A model generated the notes under the pieces. That model saw nothing but the letters and a program-made list of their open reading frames with translations, did not search any database and was not told the origin of the DNA. The position numbers and the translations under genes were made by a program. A stretch of 64,000 nt of DNA from an uncultured Litoreibacter sp. (lineage in GTDB: Bacteria; Pseudomonadota; Alphaproteobacteria; Rhodobacterales; Rhodobacteraceae). Location: the NCBI GenBank assembly GCA_947494645.1, contig CANLVO010000002.1:62001-126000 (forward strand), in the 5' to 3' direction. Below are positions 1-11,942 of this stretch, one piece after another. Numbering within the stretch: the stretch's first letter is position 1; every line of letters begins with the position of its first letter.

Positions 1-2
1 AG

Positions 3-344
3 GCGTTGGTCACCGGGTTGGATACAAAGCTGGCCATGAGCACCGGGCTCGCACGGCACGCCTATCTTTGTGCGGTTCGATACAAAGGAGGCGGTCAATC
101 GCATATGCTGGCATTTCTGGACCCGGTGCCGGGGGCGGAACCCGCACTGGTGCACGCGGTGAATGAGGCACTGGTGTTCAGCGGTATCGAAGCAGGATCG
201 CTGGATGTGGCTTTTTTCAGCGCCCGCGACCCTTTGGCGGCGGAACTGGCGAAAGTCGGACTGAGGTTTGATTTGCCAGAGATGGCCGCGCCAGAGGCGC
301 CCGTCGCGCCGGGGATGAACCCCGACAAGCCGCCACGCCTTTAA
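3..344 (+). CDS. SseB-like family protein, C-terminal part (5' truncated by window edge)
   Basis: Frame is open to the window edge; C-terminus ...APGMNPDKPPRL resembles roseobacter SseB-like proteins. Confidence 0.5.
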   Translation, partial: ALVTGLDTKLAMSTGLARHAYLCAVRYKGGGQSHMLAFLDPVPGAEPALVHAVNEALVFSGIEAGSLDVAFFSARDPLAAELAKVGLRFDLPEMAAPEAPVAPGMNPDKPPRL

Positions 345-1270
345 TACCCTGCGTCCCGATCAACGAGATGCAAGAACGGTTCGCCCGCTTCACCGCGACG
401 GATGTTCTCTGCAATGACCTCGGACGCGCTGGAGGGCCGGGTTTCCGAGGCGATATGCGGCGTAACTGTGACCTTCGGATGGGCCCAAAAGGGATGCTCT
501 GAAGGCAGCGGCTCGATGCGGAACACATCCAGAGTAGCGTGGTTCAGGGTGCCATGATCCAGCGCCTGTATCAAAGCATCATCGTCGATCAACGGGCCGC
601 GGCCCGGGTTGATGATCACCGCGCCCGTGGCCAGCAATCCAAGCGTTTCGGCGTTGATGATATTGGCAGTGGCCGGCGTGTCAGGAAGCAACAGAATAAT
701 GACATCTGCATCGGTCAGGCTTGTCGAAAGGCCTGTGTCACCATGATGGCATGCGACCCCTCGGACCGACTTTTCACGCCGGCTCCAGCCGTGGACATCG
801 AAATTCAGTGCCGCAAGCTGCTGTGCGCAGGCCGTTCCCAAGGCGCCGAGGCCCAGCACGCAGACCTTGCGCTCCCGCGCCAAGGGTGGCGCGCCTTCGA
901 GCCATTCTCCAGTTTGACCAAGAATATGGCGGTCTATCCCAAGATGGTGGCGCAAGGTGTGGCCCGTGACCCATTCGACCATGCCTTCCGTCAGCCCGTG
1001 ATCAACCATTCGGCAGAGCGGCTGGGTGAGGGTCTTATTGTCGACGATGCTTTCGACCCCGGCCCAAAGGCTGAGCACTGCTTTGGTGTTGGTGTAGGGC
1101 GACAGATCGGTGACCGGGCCGTTTGGGGCGTAGACAATATAGTCGACCTGCTCAGGTGGGAATTCCGTCGCCAATGTGTAGTCGAGACCTGCCTTGTCGA
1201 AGGCCGTGTGGAGGTGAGGGCGAAACTCCTCCCAACGAGCGGGTTGGGCGGAAAAGAGGATGTTTATCAT
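341..1270 (-). CDS. ghrA: glyoxylate/hydroxypyruvate reductase A (D-2-hydroxyacid dehydrogenase)
   Basis: GLGALGTACAQQLAALNFDVHGWSR Rossmann motif, NPGRGPLIDDDAL, HPKVTVTPHIASETRP. Confidence 0.85.
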   Translation of the reverse strand: MINILFSAQPARWEEFRPHLHTAFDKAGLDYTLATEFPPEQVDYIVYAPNGPVTDLSPYTNTKAVLSLWAGVESIVDNKTLTQPLCRMVDHGLTEGMVEWVTGHTLRHHLGIDRHILGQTGEWLEGAPPLARERKVCVLGLGALGTACAQQLAALNFDVHGWSRREKSVRGVACHHGDTGLSTSLTDADVIILLLPDTPATANIINAETLGLLATGAVIINPGRGPLIDDDALIQALDHGTLNHATLDVFRIEPLPSEHPFWAHPKVTVTPHIASETRPSSASEVIAENIRRGEAGEPFLHLVDRDAGY

Positions 1271-1273
1271 CGC

Positions 1274-2413
1274 TTAGCGTGGCCTGTGGACATGGGCGGA
1301 TTGCACGAGCCCGAAAGCCAGCATCAGCACCAGCATGGCGGAGCCACCATAGCTGACCAAGGGCAGCGGCACGCCCACAACAGGGGCCAGCCCCATGACC
1401 ATCGACATGTTCACGGCGAAGAATAGGAAGAAGGTCAGCGCGACGCCCAACGTGACAAGCGAGGCGAACCGGTCCTTGTTGCTGAGCGCCGAGGCGACGC
1501 AGAACACCAGCACCAGCACGTAAAGCAGCAGCAGGGATATGCCGCCAACGAAGCCAAACTCCTCGGCCAGTGTGGTGAAAATGAAATCGGTGTGTTTCTC
1601 GGGCAGGAAGTTCAGCCTGCTTTGAGTGCCTTGCATATATCCGCGCCCGGTCCAGCCGCCGGAGCCCAGCGCGATCTTGGACTGGGTGATATGATAGCCC
1701 GCGCCCAGCGGGTCGGAGGCGGGGTCGAGAAACGTGTCGATGCGGCGATATTGGTAGTCTTTTAGCAACTGCCACTCGGTGCCTCGGGATTTGAACACGG
1801 CAGAAACGAGCGCGGCTGCGCCCCCGATGACGCCCGCGAAATAGAGCCAGCTGACGCCCGCCAAAAACATCAGCCCACCGCCGCCGAACATCAGCAAGAG
1901 CGCCGTTCCAAGGTCGGGTTGGCGAAGGGTCAAGTAGGTGGGCACCAGAATGATCACAACCGGGATCAGCACCCAGAACGGGTGAGAGGTTTTCTTGATG
2001 TCGAGCCAGTCGTAGTAAGAGGCGAGGAAGAGCACGAGTGTGATTTTGGTCAGCTCTGAGGGCTGCAGGCGCATAAATCCAAGGTCGATCCAGCGCTGCG
2101 CGCCCATGCCAGTCGACCCGAAGAACTCCACGCCGATCAGCAGCAGCACGGAGACGCCATAAGCCAGTCCCGCCATATTGCGCAGGAACCATGTGGGGAT
2201 CATCGCCACGATGAACATAAGGACCAGCCCCATGACAAAGCGCTTCATTTGCGGCTCCGCCCAAGGGGTCATGGAACCACCCGCTACGGAATAGAGCATC
2301 AGGAACCCGACGCTAGCGATGGCGGCGAGCAGCATGGCGATAGGCCAGTTCAGATAGAGCAGCTTCAGCGGGCCGGATGGCACCGACTTATGGTTATGCG
2401 CGAGATATGTCAT
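1274..2413 (-). CDS. rodA: rod shape-determining protein RodA (SEDS glycosyltransferase)
   Basis: Multi-TM SEDS protein, HTDFIFTTLAEEFGF motif, operon with mrdA and mreBCD. Confidence 0.95.
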   Translation of the reverse strand: MTYLAHNHKSVPSGPLKLLYLNWPIAMLLAAIASVGFLMLYSVAGGSMTPWAEPQMKRFVMGLVLMFIVAMIPTWFLRNMAGLAYGVSVLLLIGVEFFGSTGMGAQRWIDLGFMRLQPSELTKITLVLFLASYYDWLDIKKTSHPFWVLIPVVIILVPTYLTLRQPDLGTALLLMFGGGGLMFLAGVSWLYFAGVIGGAAALVSAVFKSRGTEWQLLKDYQYRRIDTFLDPASDPLGAGYHITQSKIALGSGGWTGRGYMQGTQSRLNFLPEKHTDFIFTTLAEEFGFVGGISLLLLYVLVLVFCVASALSNKDRFASLVTLGVALTFFLFFAVNMSMVMGLAPVVGVPLPLVSYGGSAMLVLMLAFGLVQSAHVHRPR

Positions 2414-4350
2414 GCCTCAGAGACCTTTGGGCCATCTTTGGGGTCGTCGATTTGAAGCTCTTCGAGCGCGGATTGGATCCGGCCCCGTTGTGATTCAGGG
2501 TAGGCTGACAGTGGCGGTATCCCGTCAAATTGGGCTGCAAGAATGATGTCGCGAGCGATCGGCGCGGCGGCGCGAGAGCCACCGCCACCATGCTCGACCA
2601 CAACGGAAATTGCGTAGCGCGGGTTGTCGTAGGGGGCAAAGCCCACGAACAGCGCATGGTCGCGACGCTCCCATGGCAGGTCTTCGTTGCGAAAGACCCC
2701 TGCCCGACGCTCTGCAGCAGTGATGTTGCGAACCTGGCTGGTACCGGTTTTACCCGCCATGCGGCGCTCTTTGTCTGCAATGCGAGAGCTATAGCCGGTG
2801 CCGCGTTGTTCGTTACTGACGGCAAACATGCCTTGGCGAATGTAGTCGAGCGAGGTCTTGGACAGCTCGAGCGGTGCGCCGAGCGTCGGCGGAACCTCTT
2901 GCTCATTGACGGCACGCACGAGGCGTGGCTCGACAGCGCGGCCTGTAGCAAGCCGCGCTGTCATGACCGCAAGCTGCAAGGGAGAGGCCAGCACAAAGCC
3001 CTGCCCGATAGCGGCGTTCAGGCTGTCGCCAATCACCCAATCCGCGCCCCGGTTTTCAGCCTTCCACGCTTTGGTGGGGGTCAAGCCGGAAGAAACGGCA
3101 GACATGGGCACATTGTGCCGCTCGCCAAGCCCCAGTTTGCGAGCCATCGCAGATATTCTTTCAATGCCGACGCGCTGGGCGAGGTCGTAATAGTAAACGT
3201 CGCAGGACTGTTTGAGAGAATTGTGCAGGTCCATCTTGCCGTGACCACCGCGTTTCCAGCAGTGGAAGCGGCGGTTCGCAACTTCGGTGTGACCGCCGCA
3301 ATAGACGGTTTCTTCGGCGGTGATTTCTCCGGCCTCGATTGCCGCCAAGGCAGTGACCATCTTGAACGTGGAGCCCGGCGGGTAGGTCCCTTGCACCGCT
3401 TTGTTGGCCAGCGGGCGATATTTGTTCTCTGTCAGTGACGCGTAATCCGCGACAGAGATGCCACGCACAAATTTGTTGGGGTCGAATGCAGGTGCTGAAC
3501 CGATGGCGACCAGATCGCCATTGGTGACGTCGATGACCACGGCCGCAGCGCTTTCGCCTGCCAGTCGCGCCTGGACGAAGTTCTGCAACTTGGTGTCGAT
3601 GGTCAGTTGTACGGTTTCGCCCTTGGTGGCCTCATCGCGGCCCAGTTCGCGCATGACGCGGCCAACGGCGTTCACCTCAATCCGCTTGGTCCCTGCTTTG
3701 CCCCGCAACGAGGCCTCCAGCTTGTTTTCGATCCCGGTCTTGCCGATCTGGAACTTCGGGATTTGCAGCAACGGATCAGGGTTTTCGATCCGGCTTAGGT
3801 CATAGTCCGAAACAGGCCCGACATAGCCGATGATATGGGCGAAATCGTCGCCGCGCGGATAAAATCGGCTGAGCCCAAACTCCGGCGTGATCCCGGGCAA
3901 GGCGGGGGCGTTCACCGCGACTTGGCTGACGTCCTCCCAGCTGAGCCTATCGGCAACGGTGACCGGCACCAAACGGGAGCGCTTGGACATCTCCTCCAAG
4001 ATACGCTCGACCTCTTCCGGGGGGAGCGGGATCAAGCGGCTGAGGTTTGTCAGTGTTTGCTTGGGGTCATCCACCTCGTCGCGAATGATGGTGACGCGGT
4101 AATTCTGCTGGTTGCCCGCGATGAGCAAACCGTTTCGGTCAAACACCTGCCCGCGCGGCGGCGGCAAAAGACGGATGTTGATCCGGTTTTCCTCGGCCAG
4201 AAGACGGAATTGATCGGCCTCATTCACTTGCAATTGGCGCATCCGGCTGCCCAGCAACACAGCGAAACCCGCCATGCCGGAGCCAAGGATCAGCCCGCGA
4301 CGGCTAATCATGCCGATGCTGTCCTCAGTATCCTTCGGCGAACGCCTCAT
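2410..4350 (-). CDS. mrdA: penicillin-binding protein 2
   Basis: STFK (YPPGSTFKMV), SCD and KTGTS motifs; overlaps rodA and mreD by 4 nt. Confidence 0.95.
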   Translation of the reverse strand: MRRSPKDTEDSIGMISRRGLILGSGMAGFAVLLGSRMRQLQVNEADQFRLLAEENRINIRLLPPPRGQVFDRNGLLIAGNQQNYRVTIIRDEVDDPKQTLTNLSRLIPLPPEEVERILEEMSKRSRLVPVTVADRLSWEDVSQVAVNAPALPGITPEFGLSRFYPRGDDFAHIIGYVGPVSDYDLSRIENPDPLLQIPKFQIGKTGIENKLEASLRGKAGTKRIEVNAVGRVMRELGRDEATKGETVQLTIDTKLQNFVQARLAGESAAAVVIDVTNGDLVAIGSAPAFDPNKFVRGISVADYASLTENKYRPLANKAVQGTYPPGSTFKMVTALAAIEAGEITAEETVYCGGHTEVANRRFHCWKRGGHGKMDLHNSLKQSCDVYYYDLAQRVGIERISAMARKLGLGERHNVPMSAVSSGLTPTKAWKAENRGADWVIGDSLNAAIGQGFVLASPLQLAVMTARLATGRAVEPRLVRAVNEQEVPPTLGAPLELSKTSLDYIRQGMFAVSNEQRGTGYSSRIADKERRMAGKTGTSQVRNITAAERRAGVFRNEDLPWERRDHALFVGFAPYDNPRYAISVVVEHGGGGSRAAAPIARDIILAAQFDGIPPLSAYPESQRGRIQSALEELQIDDPKDGPKVSEA

Positions 4351-4886
4351 GAAATCATCCCTGACCCGTCAAAATCTGATGGCCGCGCTCGACGCACCCG
4401 CGTGACGAACACTGAGAACGCCATAACGACCGGATAGGCCACCGCCGTGACGATAACATGCAGGGCACTTGCGCCGAAAGAGGGATGCGGAATGCCGAAG
4501 AGTAGATGAACCACCGCATTCGCGGCCACCATTGTGGCGAACAGCGTCATCGCCATCCCAAACTCGATCAATGCAGGGATCTCCGTGCTCGCGGTGGATT
4601 TGCGGCGGAGGTATTCGTAGCCCAATAGCGAGATAGCTGGCCATAGCCCGACTGGACGAAGAAACAGCAAATCCGCAATCAGATGCACTAGCACGATCAG
4701 CCCCACAGGCGCCCACCGCGGCCTGCGCATGATCCAGATAGCCGTGATGCAAAACAGCAAGTCTGGGCCGGGCACGCGGCGCGGCTCTGTCGTCAGCGGC
4801 AACATGCTGATGAAGATGATACAGGCGCAAAGTGCGAAGAAGAGCCCGCGGAACACCCAACGTCTTGTTGCGGCAGGATCAACCAT
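4347..4886 (-). CDS. mreD: rod shape-determining protein MreD
   Basis: Small multi-TM protein between mreC and mrdA. Confidence 0.85.
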   Translation of the reverse strand: MVDPAATRRWVFRGLFFALCACIIFISMLPLTTEPRRVPGPDLLFCITAIWIMRRPRWAPVGLIVLVHLIADLLFLRPVGLWPAISLLGYEYLRRKSTASTEIPALIEFGMAMTLFATMVAANAVVHLLFGIPHPSFGASALHVIVTAVAYPVVMAFSVFVTRVRRARPSDFDGSGMIS

Positions 4887-5814
4887 CTGTTGCCTCCGCC
4901 TCTTCTGCAGGCTCGGTGAGCGCTTCGCTGACGGGTATCTCATCAGCGGGCAGCTCATCCGGGGCAATCAGATCCCCGGTTGAACGGATCGCCGGGGCCT
5001 CCGGATTGCGCAGTACTCGCAGAAATTCGAGGCGGCCGTAATCCGCGGCAAGTTTCACGCGTAGCCGCCCATTGGGTCCTTGTGCGATCTGTCCCACCAG
5101 AATGTCGGCGGGAAACACCTTGCCGTCGCCCGAGGTCACGACGCGGTCACCAGGGCGGACATCTTCCAGATTATCTGCGATATCAACCGGAGGGGCCAAT
5201 GTGTTGTCGCCGACCAACAGCGCGTTCTGGCCCGAGGGTTGGATACGCACCGGAACCCGGCTGTTGCTGTCAGTCAGTAGGATCACACGGGACGTTTGCT
5301 CCCCCACACCGGAGATTCGTCCCACCAGCCCCAGCCCGTCCATCGTGGCCCAGCCGTCGCGAATACCGTCACGTGCGCCTACATTCAAAAGTACTGATCG
5401 GCGGAAGGGAGAGCCATTATCTGTCAGCACCACACCGGTAACGTATGTCAGCTGCGCGTTCAGCCGCACCTTATTGAGATCAAGCAGGCGGGCGTTTTCC
5501 TGACCCAGTTGAATAGCGGCTTCCTGCCAGCTCTTCATCTGCTGAAGCTCGCGCCTAAGCTCTTGGTTTTGCTCGTATATACGTGTGTAAGATTGGAAAT
5601 CCTCAACCATCCGCGAGACCCGCGTGGCGGGCACCAAGGCCCATTCGAATGAAGGAAGGATTTTGTCGATCGCGGCCGAGCGCAGCCGCTCGATGCGCGG
5701 ATTGTCGATGCGCCAGACCACAAACACCGCGAGCAGGATAACCACCAAAAGCCCGATCAGAACGCGCCTGACGGGCCTTGTGTATTCTTCCTGCGCATTT
5801 CGATCTCGTGCCAA
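4879..5814 (-). CDS. mreC: rod shape-determining protein MreC
   Basis: N-terminal TM, coiled coil and MreC beta domain; operon context. Confidence 0.92.
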   Translation of the reverse strand: MARDRNAQEEYTRPVRRVLIGLLVVILLAVFVVWRIDNPRIERLRSAAIDKILPSFEWALVPATRVSRMVEDFQSYTRIYEQNQELRRELQQMKSWQEAAIQLGQENARLLDLNKVRLNAQLTYVTGVVLTDNGSPFRRSVLLNVGARDGIRDGWATMDGLGLVGRISGVGEQTSRVILLTDSNSRVPVRIQPSGQNALLVGDNTLAPPVDIADNLEDVRPGDRVVTSGDGKVFPADILVGQIAQGPNGRLRVKLAADYGRLEFLRVLRNPEAPAIRSTGDLIAPDELPADEIPVSEALTEPAEEAEATDG

Positions 5815-5883
5815 ATCAATCTTCCCGGCAGTTGCTGGGTTACTCTAGACCATCTGCGACGCCCCCTCAAAGAGGCCTCCGCT

Positions 5884-7840
<1,957 letters not shown>

Positions 7841-7912
7841 CGCCCCATCATTGCTTCAGAAATACTCTCGCCGAAGGCGGCGCTTTCATCACGATGAGTA
7901 CAACACCAGAAA

Positions 7913-7935
7913 TGGCGGGCTCACCTCGCCCGCCA
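7913..7935 (-). terminator. putative hairpin terminator of leuA
   Basis: TGGCGGGC-7nt-GCCCGCCA inverted repeat just 3' of leuA, weak T-tract on minus strand. Confidence 0.55.
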
Positions 7936-7972
7936 CGCCTGTCAAAACAACGCGCGTCAGCGCTCCTTTGGA

Positions 7973-9529
7973 TCAGCCTGCGTCCTTGTAGGACACTTCC
8001 GCCATGTCACCGCCAGACTTCTCACGGCGCACCAACAGCCGGTTCAGCGCGTCGATATAGGCCCGCACGGAAGCCACGACCGTGTCGACATCCGCCGATT
8101 GTCCAGTGGCAATCTTTCCGTCCTCTTCCAGTCGCACCGACACCGTCGCCTGCGCATCGGTGCCTTCCGTCACCGCGCTTACCTGGTACAGCTGCAGCCG
8201 GGCGGAGTGCTCAAACAGGGCTTTTACCGCGTTAAACGCCGCGTCCACTGGTCCATCGCCCGTCTGGCGTGTGGTATGGGTCTCGCCGTCGATAGTCAAC
8301 GACATCTCTGCGGATTTTTCAAGATCCATGCCGCAAGACACGTGCAATGCGTTTAGCTTGATGCGGTCTTCCACATCCGAGCCGACCTGCATCAGCGCAA
8401 TAAGATCCTCGTCGTAGATTTCCTTCTTCTGGTCCGCCAGAGCTTTGAACCGCACGAAGACATCCTTCAGTTGGTTGTCGCCCAGGTCAAAGCCCAACTC
8501 ACTGAGTTTCGAACGCAACGCGGCACGCCCAGAATGCTTGCCCATCACCAGATTGGTTTCTGACAAGCCTACGTCTTCAGGGCGCATGATTTCAAAAGTT
8601 TCCGCATTTTTCAGCATACCATCCTGATGAATGCCGCTCTCATGCGCAAAGGCATTCTTGCCGACAATCGCCTTGTTAAACTGCACCGCGAAGCCTGAGA
8701 CAGCCGCCACGCGGCGCGAAATATTCATCAGCTTGGTGCTGTCGATGGCGGTCGTGAACGGGATAATGTCGTGGCGCACTTTCATGGCCATGACCACCTC
8801 TTCCAACGCCGTGTTGCCCGCGCGTTCGCCCAGACCGTTGATCGTGCATTCAATTTGGCGCGCGCCGCCTTCAACAGCCGCCAGCGAGTTCGCTGTCGCC
8901 ATGCCCAAGTCGTTATGGCAATGCGTGGCAAAGACCACCTCGTCTGCACCGGGGACCTTGGCGATCAGGCGACGGATCAGGTCGGCGCTTTCGTTGGGCG
9001 CGGTGTAGCCGACAGTATCGGGGATATTGATGGTGCTGGCGCCCGCCTTGATCGCGATCTCGACAACGCGGCAAAGATAGTCCCACTCGGTTCGCGTGGC
9101 ATCCATGGGCGACCATTGCACGTTGTCGCACAGGTTACGGGCATGGGTAACGGTCTCGTGGATTTTGTCAGCCATCTCATCCATGGTCAGGTTCGGGATG
9201 GCACGGTGCAGCTCGGAAGTGCCGATAAACGTATGGATACGCGGCTTTTTCGCGTGTTTCACGGCCTCCCAGCAACGATCAATGTCCTTGAAATTGGCCC
9301 GCGCCAAACCGCAGATCACGGCGTCTTTGGTTTGCTCGGAAATGGCTTTGACTGCCTCGAAATCACCCTCTGAGGCAATCGGGAAGCCCGCTTCGATGAT
9401 GTCGACACCCATCTCGTCCAGCAGGCCTGCGATCTCAAGTTTCTCGGCGTGGCTCATGGTAGCGCCCGGCGATTGCTCGCCATCGCGCAATGTGGTGTCA
9501 AAGATCACAACACGGTTTTTGTCTGTCAT
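7973..9529 (-). CDS. leuA: 2-isopropylmalate synthase
   Basis: VVIFDTTLRDGEQSPGATMSHAEKLEIAGLLDEMGVDIIEAGFP; long bacterial LeuA with C-terminal regulatory domain. Confidence 0.97.
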   Translation of the reverse strand: MTDKNRVVIFDTTLRDGEQSPGATMSHAEKLEIAGLLDEMGVDIIEAGFPIASEGDFEAVKAISEQTKDAVICGLARANFKDIDRCWEAVKHAKKPRIHTFIGTSELHRAIPNLTMDEMADKIHETVTHARNLCDNVQWSPMDATRTEWDYLCRVVEIAIKAGASTINIPDTVGYTAPNESADLIRRLIAKVPGADEVVFATHCHNDLGMATANSLAAVEGGARQIECTINGLGERAGNTALEEVVMAMKVRHDIIPFTTAIDSTKLMNISRRVAAVSGFAVQFNKAIVGKNAFAHESGIHQDGMLKNAETFEIMRPEDVGLSETNLVMGKHSGRAALRSKLSELGFDLGDNQLKDVFVRFKALADQKKEIYDEDLIALMQVGSDVEDRIKLNALHVSCGMDLEKSAEMSLTIDGETHTTRQTGDGPVDAAFNAVKALFEHSARLQLYQVSAVTEGTDAQATVSVRLEEDGKIATGQSADVDTVVASVRAYIDALNRLLVRREKSGGDMAEVSYKDAG

Positions 9530-9605
9530 GGGACTGGTCTCTTAGCTGATGTTAGGAAGATGTCCGGCGCTGGTCCTACTGAGCGGCACGCGCCGGATGG
9601 CACGC

Positions 9606-9656
9606 TCAGCGCAGGCTAAGAAGCAGTAGGATGCGGGAGATGGCGATCTTCAACAT
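9606..9656 (-). CDS. leuL: leu leader peptide MLKIAISRILLLLSLR (putative attenuator)
   Basis: Read directly: atg ttg aag atc gcc atc tcc cgc atc cta ctg ctt ctt agc ctg cgc tga; four consecutive Leu codons, about 77 nt upstream of leuA. Confidence 0.7.
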   Translation of the reverse strand: MLKIAISRILLLLSLR

Positions 9657-9748
9657 GCGCTGTATCATACAACCACCCTCCCAAATGAAAACCCCCGTCG
9701 TTGTCTATTGCTGTTGACGCTCTTGGCCACCGCGTTACCTCAAGCGGC

Positions 9749-10405
9749 ATGGAACGACATTTGATCATCGGCGCATCGGGCGGGATTGGCAGTGCGGTGG
9801 CCGGTGCGCTTGAGGGCGAGGTTACCGGGTTATCGCGCAGCGCGCACGGCCTCGATGTCACTGACGAGGATAGCATTGTGCGCGTGTTAGGCGGGCTCGA
9901 AGGGACGTTCGACACGATCTTTGTGGCCACCGGCGCACTTACAGCCGGCGGACATGAGCCTGAGAAGACCATCAAAGCTCTGACGCCAGAGGCGCTTTTG
10001 GAACAGTTTCAGGTCAACGCGATGGGTCCAGCTTTGGTGCTGAAGCATGCCCTGCCCCTGATTCCGCGTGACCGGCGCTGCGTGTTTGCGGCGCTTTCAG
10101 CGCGGGTCGGCTCAATTGGCAACAACCAGATTGGCGGGTGGCACAGCTACCGCGCGGCCAAATCCGCGCTGAACCAATTGATCCATGGCGCGGCGATAGA
10201 GCTGGCCCGGACCCATAAACAAGCCATCTGCGTCACGCTGCATCCAGGCACCGTGGCCACACCGTTCACGGCAAAATATGCGGGCCGACATACCACCGTC
10301 CCACCTGAAAAAGCAGCGGCGAATCTGATCAACGTCATGGATCAGCTGACACCGGATCACAGTGGCGAATTCTTTGACTATAGCGGCGCGGCCATCCCAT
10401 GGTGA
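9749..10405 (+). CDS. SDR family NAD(P)-dependent oxidoreductase
   Basis: IIGASGGIGSAVA, YRAAKSALNQ (YxxxK). Confidence 0.85.
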   Translation: MERHLIIGASGGIGSAVAGALEGEVTGLSRSAHGLDVTDEDSIVRVLGGLEGTFDTIFVATGALTAGGHEPEKTIKALTPEALLEQFQVNAMGPALVLKHALPLIPRDRRCVFAALSARVGSIGNNQIGGWHSYRAAKSALNQLIHGAAIELARTHKQAICVTLHPGTVATPFTAKYAGRHTTVPPEKAAANLINVMDQLTPDHSGEFFDYSGAAIPW

Positions 10406-11925
10406 GGCTGGTTCTGGTTCTGGGCGATCAGTTGTCAGAGACGCTCTCCGCACTGCAGCATGCGGACAAGGACACAGACGTCGTGGTCATGGCCGAGGTC
10501 GCGGCGGAAGCCACGTATGTGCCGCACCATCCGAAAAAGATAGCGTTCCTGTTCTCCGCCATGCGTAAGTTTGCGGCGAGGCTGATCTCCGATGGCTGGC
10601 AAGTGACCTATACAAAGCTGGACGACCCTGAGAATGCGGGGTCTATCCCCGGCGAGTTGCTCCGCCACGCAGAAACATATGGCGCCAGCGAGGTTATCGC
10701 CACTGAACCCGGGGAGTGGCGATTGATCGAGGCGCTGAATGACGGGCCATTGAAGGTCACCCAACTGCAGGACACACGCTTTATCGCCTCACATGCCGAA
10801 TTCGAGGCCTGGGCCGACGGGCGCAAAGAGCTTCGGATGGAGTGGTTTTACCGAGATATGCGCCGCAAGACGGGGCTGCTCATGGATGGAGACAAGCCGG
10901 TTGAAGGGAAATGGAATTTTGACCACGACAACCGCAAATCCGCGCCCAAATCGATCAACTACACAGGCCCGATGGAATTCACTCCCGATGAGACCGTGCA
11001 AGAAGTCTTGGACCTCGTCGAGGCGCGGTTCGGCGAGAATTTCGGCGATCTACATCCATTCTGGTTTGCGACTGACGCAGAGCAGGCGCAGCGCCAACTG
11101 ACCCGCTGGATCAACTACGCGCTGCCGCATTTCGGGGATTTTCAGGACGCAATGATGGGGGAAGAAAAGTTCCTCTATCACTCGATCATCAGCTTCTACA
11201 TCAATGCGGGGCTTCTCGACCCGCTGGATGTGTGCCGTCAGGTTGAGGACGCCTACCGCGACGGCCATGCGCCGATCAACGCAGCTGAGGGCTTCATCCG
11301 CCAGATCATCGGCTGGCGAGAGTATATGCGCGGCATCTATTTCCTCGAAGGGCCAGAATACACGTCGCGCAATGTTTTGGGCCATGAACGAGCACTGCCG
11401 GCGTTTTTCTGGGGGGCCGAAACCAAGATGAACTGCATCTCCAAGGCCGTAGGCCAAACCGGGACAGATGCCTACGCGCATCACATTCAGCGGCTAATGG
11501 TGACGGGCAATTTCGCGCTGCTCGCAGGCGTAGATCCGCACGAAGTTCATGAGTGGTACTTGGCGGTCTACGCGGATGCCTATGAGTGGGTCGAGGCCCC
11601 GAATGTGATCGGGATGAGCCAGTGGGCAGATGGCGGGGTGGTCGGCTCGAAACCCTATATCTCGTCCGGGGCCTATATCGACCGGATGTCGGATTACTGC
11701 AAAAGCTGTGCCTATATGGTGAAAGACAAGACCGGGCCGGATGCCTGCCCGTTCAACGTGCTCTATTGGGACTTTCTGGCCCGGCACCGCGACCGGTTCG
11801 GCAATAACCACCGAATGGGCAATATGTACCGGGTCTGGGACCGGATGGATGAAGCCAAGCGCGACGTAGTCCGTGCGGAAGCACAGGCTTGGCTCGCCCG
11901 GCTTGACGCAGGCGACGTTGTTTAG
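10399..11925 (+). CDS. cryptochrome/photolyase family protein, FeS-BCP/(6-4) type
   Basis: RLVLVLGDQLS N-terminus; Cys-rich region YCKSCAYMVKDKTGPDACPFNVLYWDFL; overlaps upstream SDR. Confidence 0.92.
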   Translation: MVRLVLVLGDQLSETLSALQHADKDTDVVVMAEVAAEATYVPHHPKKIAFLFSAMRKFAARLISDGWQVTYTKLDDPENAGSIPGELLRHAETYGASEVIATEPGEWRLIEALNDGPLKVTQLQDTRFIASHAEFEAWADGRKELRMEWFYRDMRRKTGLLMDGDKPVEGKWNFDHDNRKSAPKSINYTGPMEFTPDETVQEVLDLVEARFGENFGDLHPFWFATDAEQAQRQLTRWINYALPHFGDFQDAMMGEEKFLYHSIISFYINAGLLDPLDVCRQVEDAYRDGHAPINAAEGFIRQIIGWREYMRGIYFLEGPEYTSRNVLGHERALPAFFWGAETKMNCISKAVGQTGTDAYAHHIQRLMVTGNFALLAGVDPHEVHEWYLAVYADAYEWVEAPNVIGMSQWADGGVVGSKPYISSGAYIDRMSDYCKSCAYMVKDKTGPDACPFNVLYWDFLARHRDRFGNNHRMGNMYRVWDRMDEAKRDVVRAEAQAWLARLDAGDVV

Positions 11926-11942
11926 GCTACCTATCAGGCGCC

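Noticed and set aside
539-1426. 295-aa plus-strand ORF opposite ghrA
   Set aside because: Antisense shadow ORF of a well-conserved dehydrogenase.
1152-2264. 370-aa minus-strand ORF overlapping rodA in another frame
   Set aside because: Arg/His/Ala-rich shadow frame of rodA, no recognisable domains.
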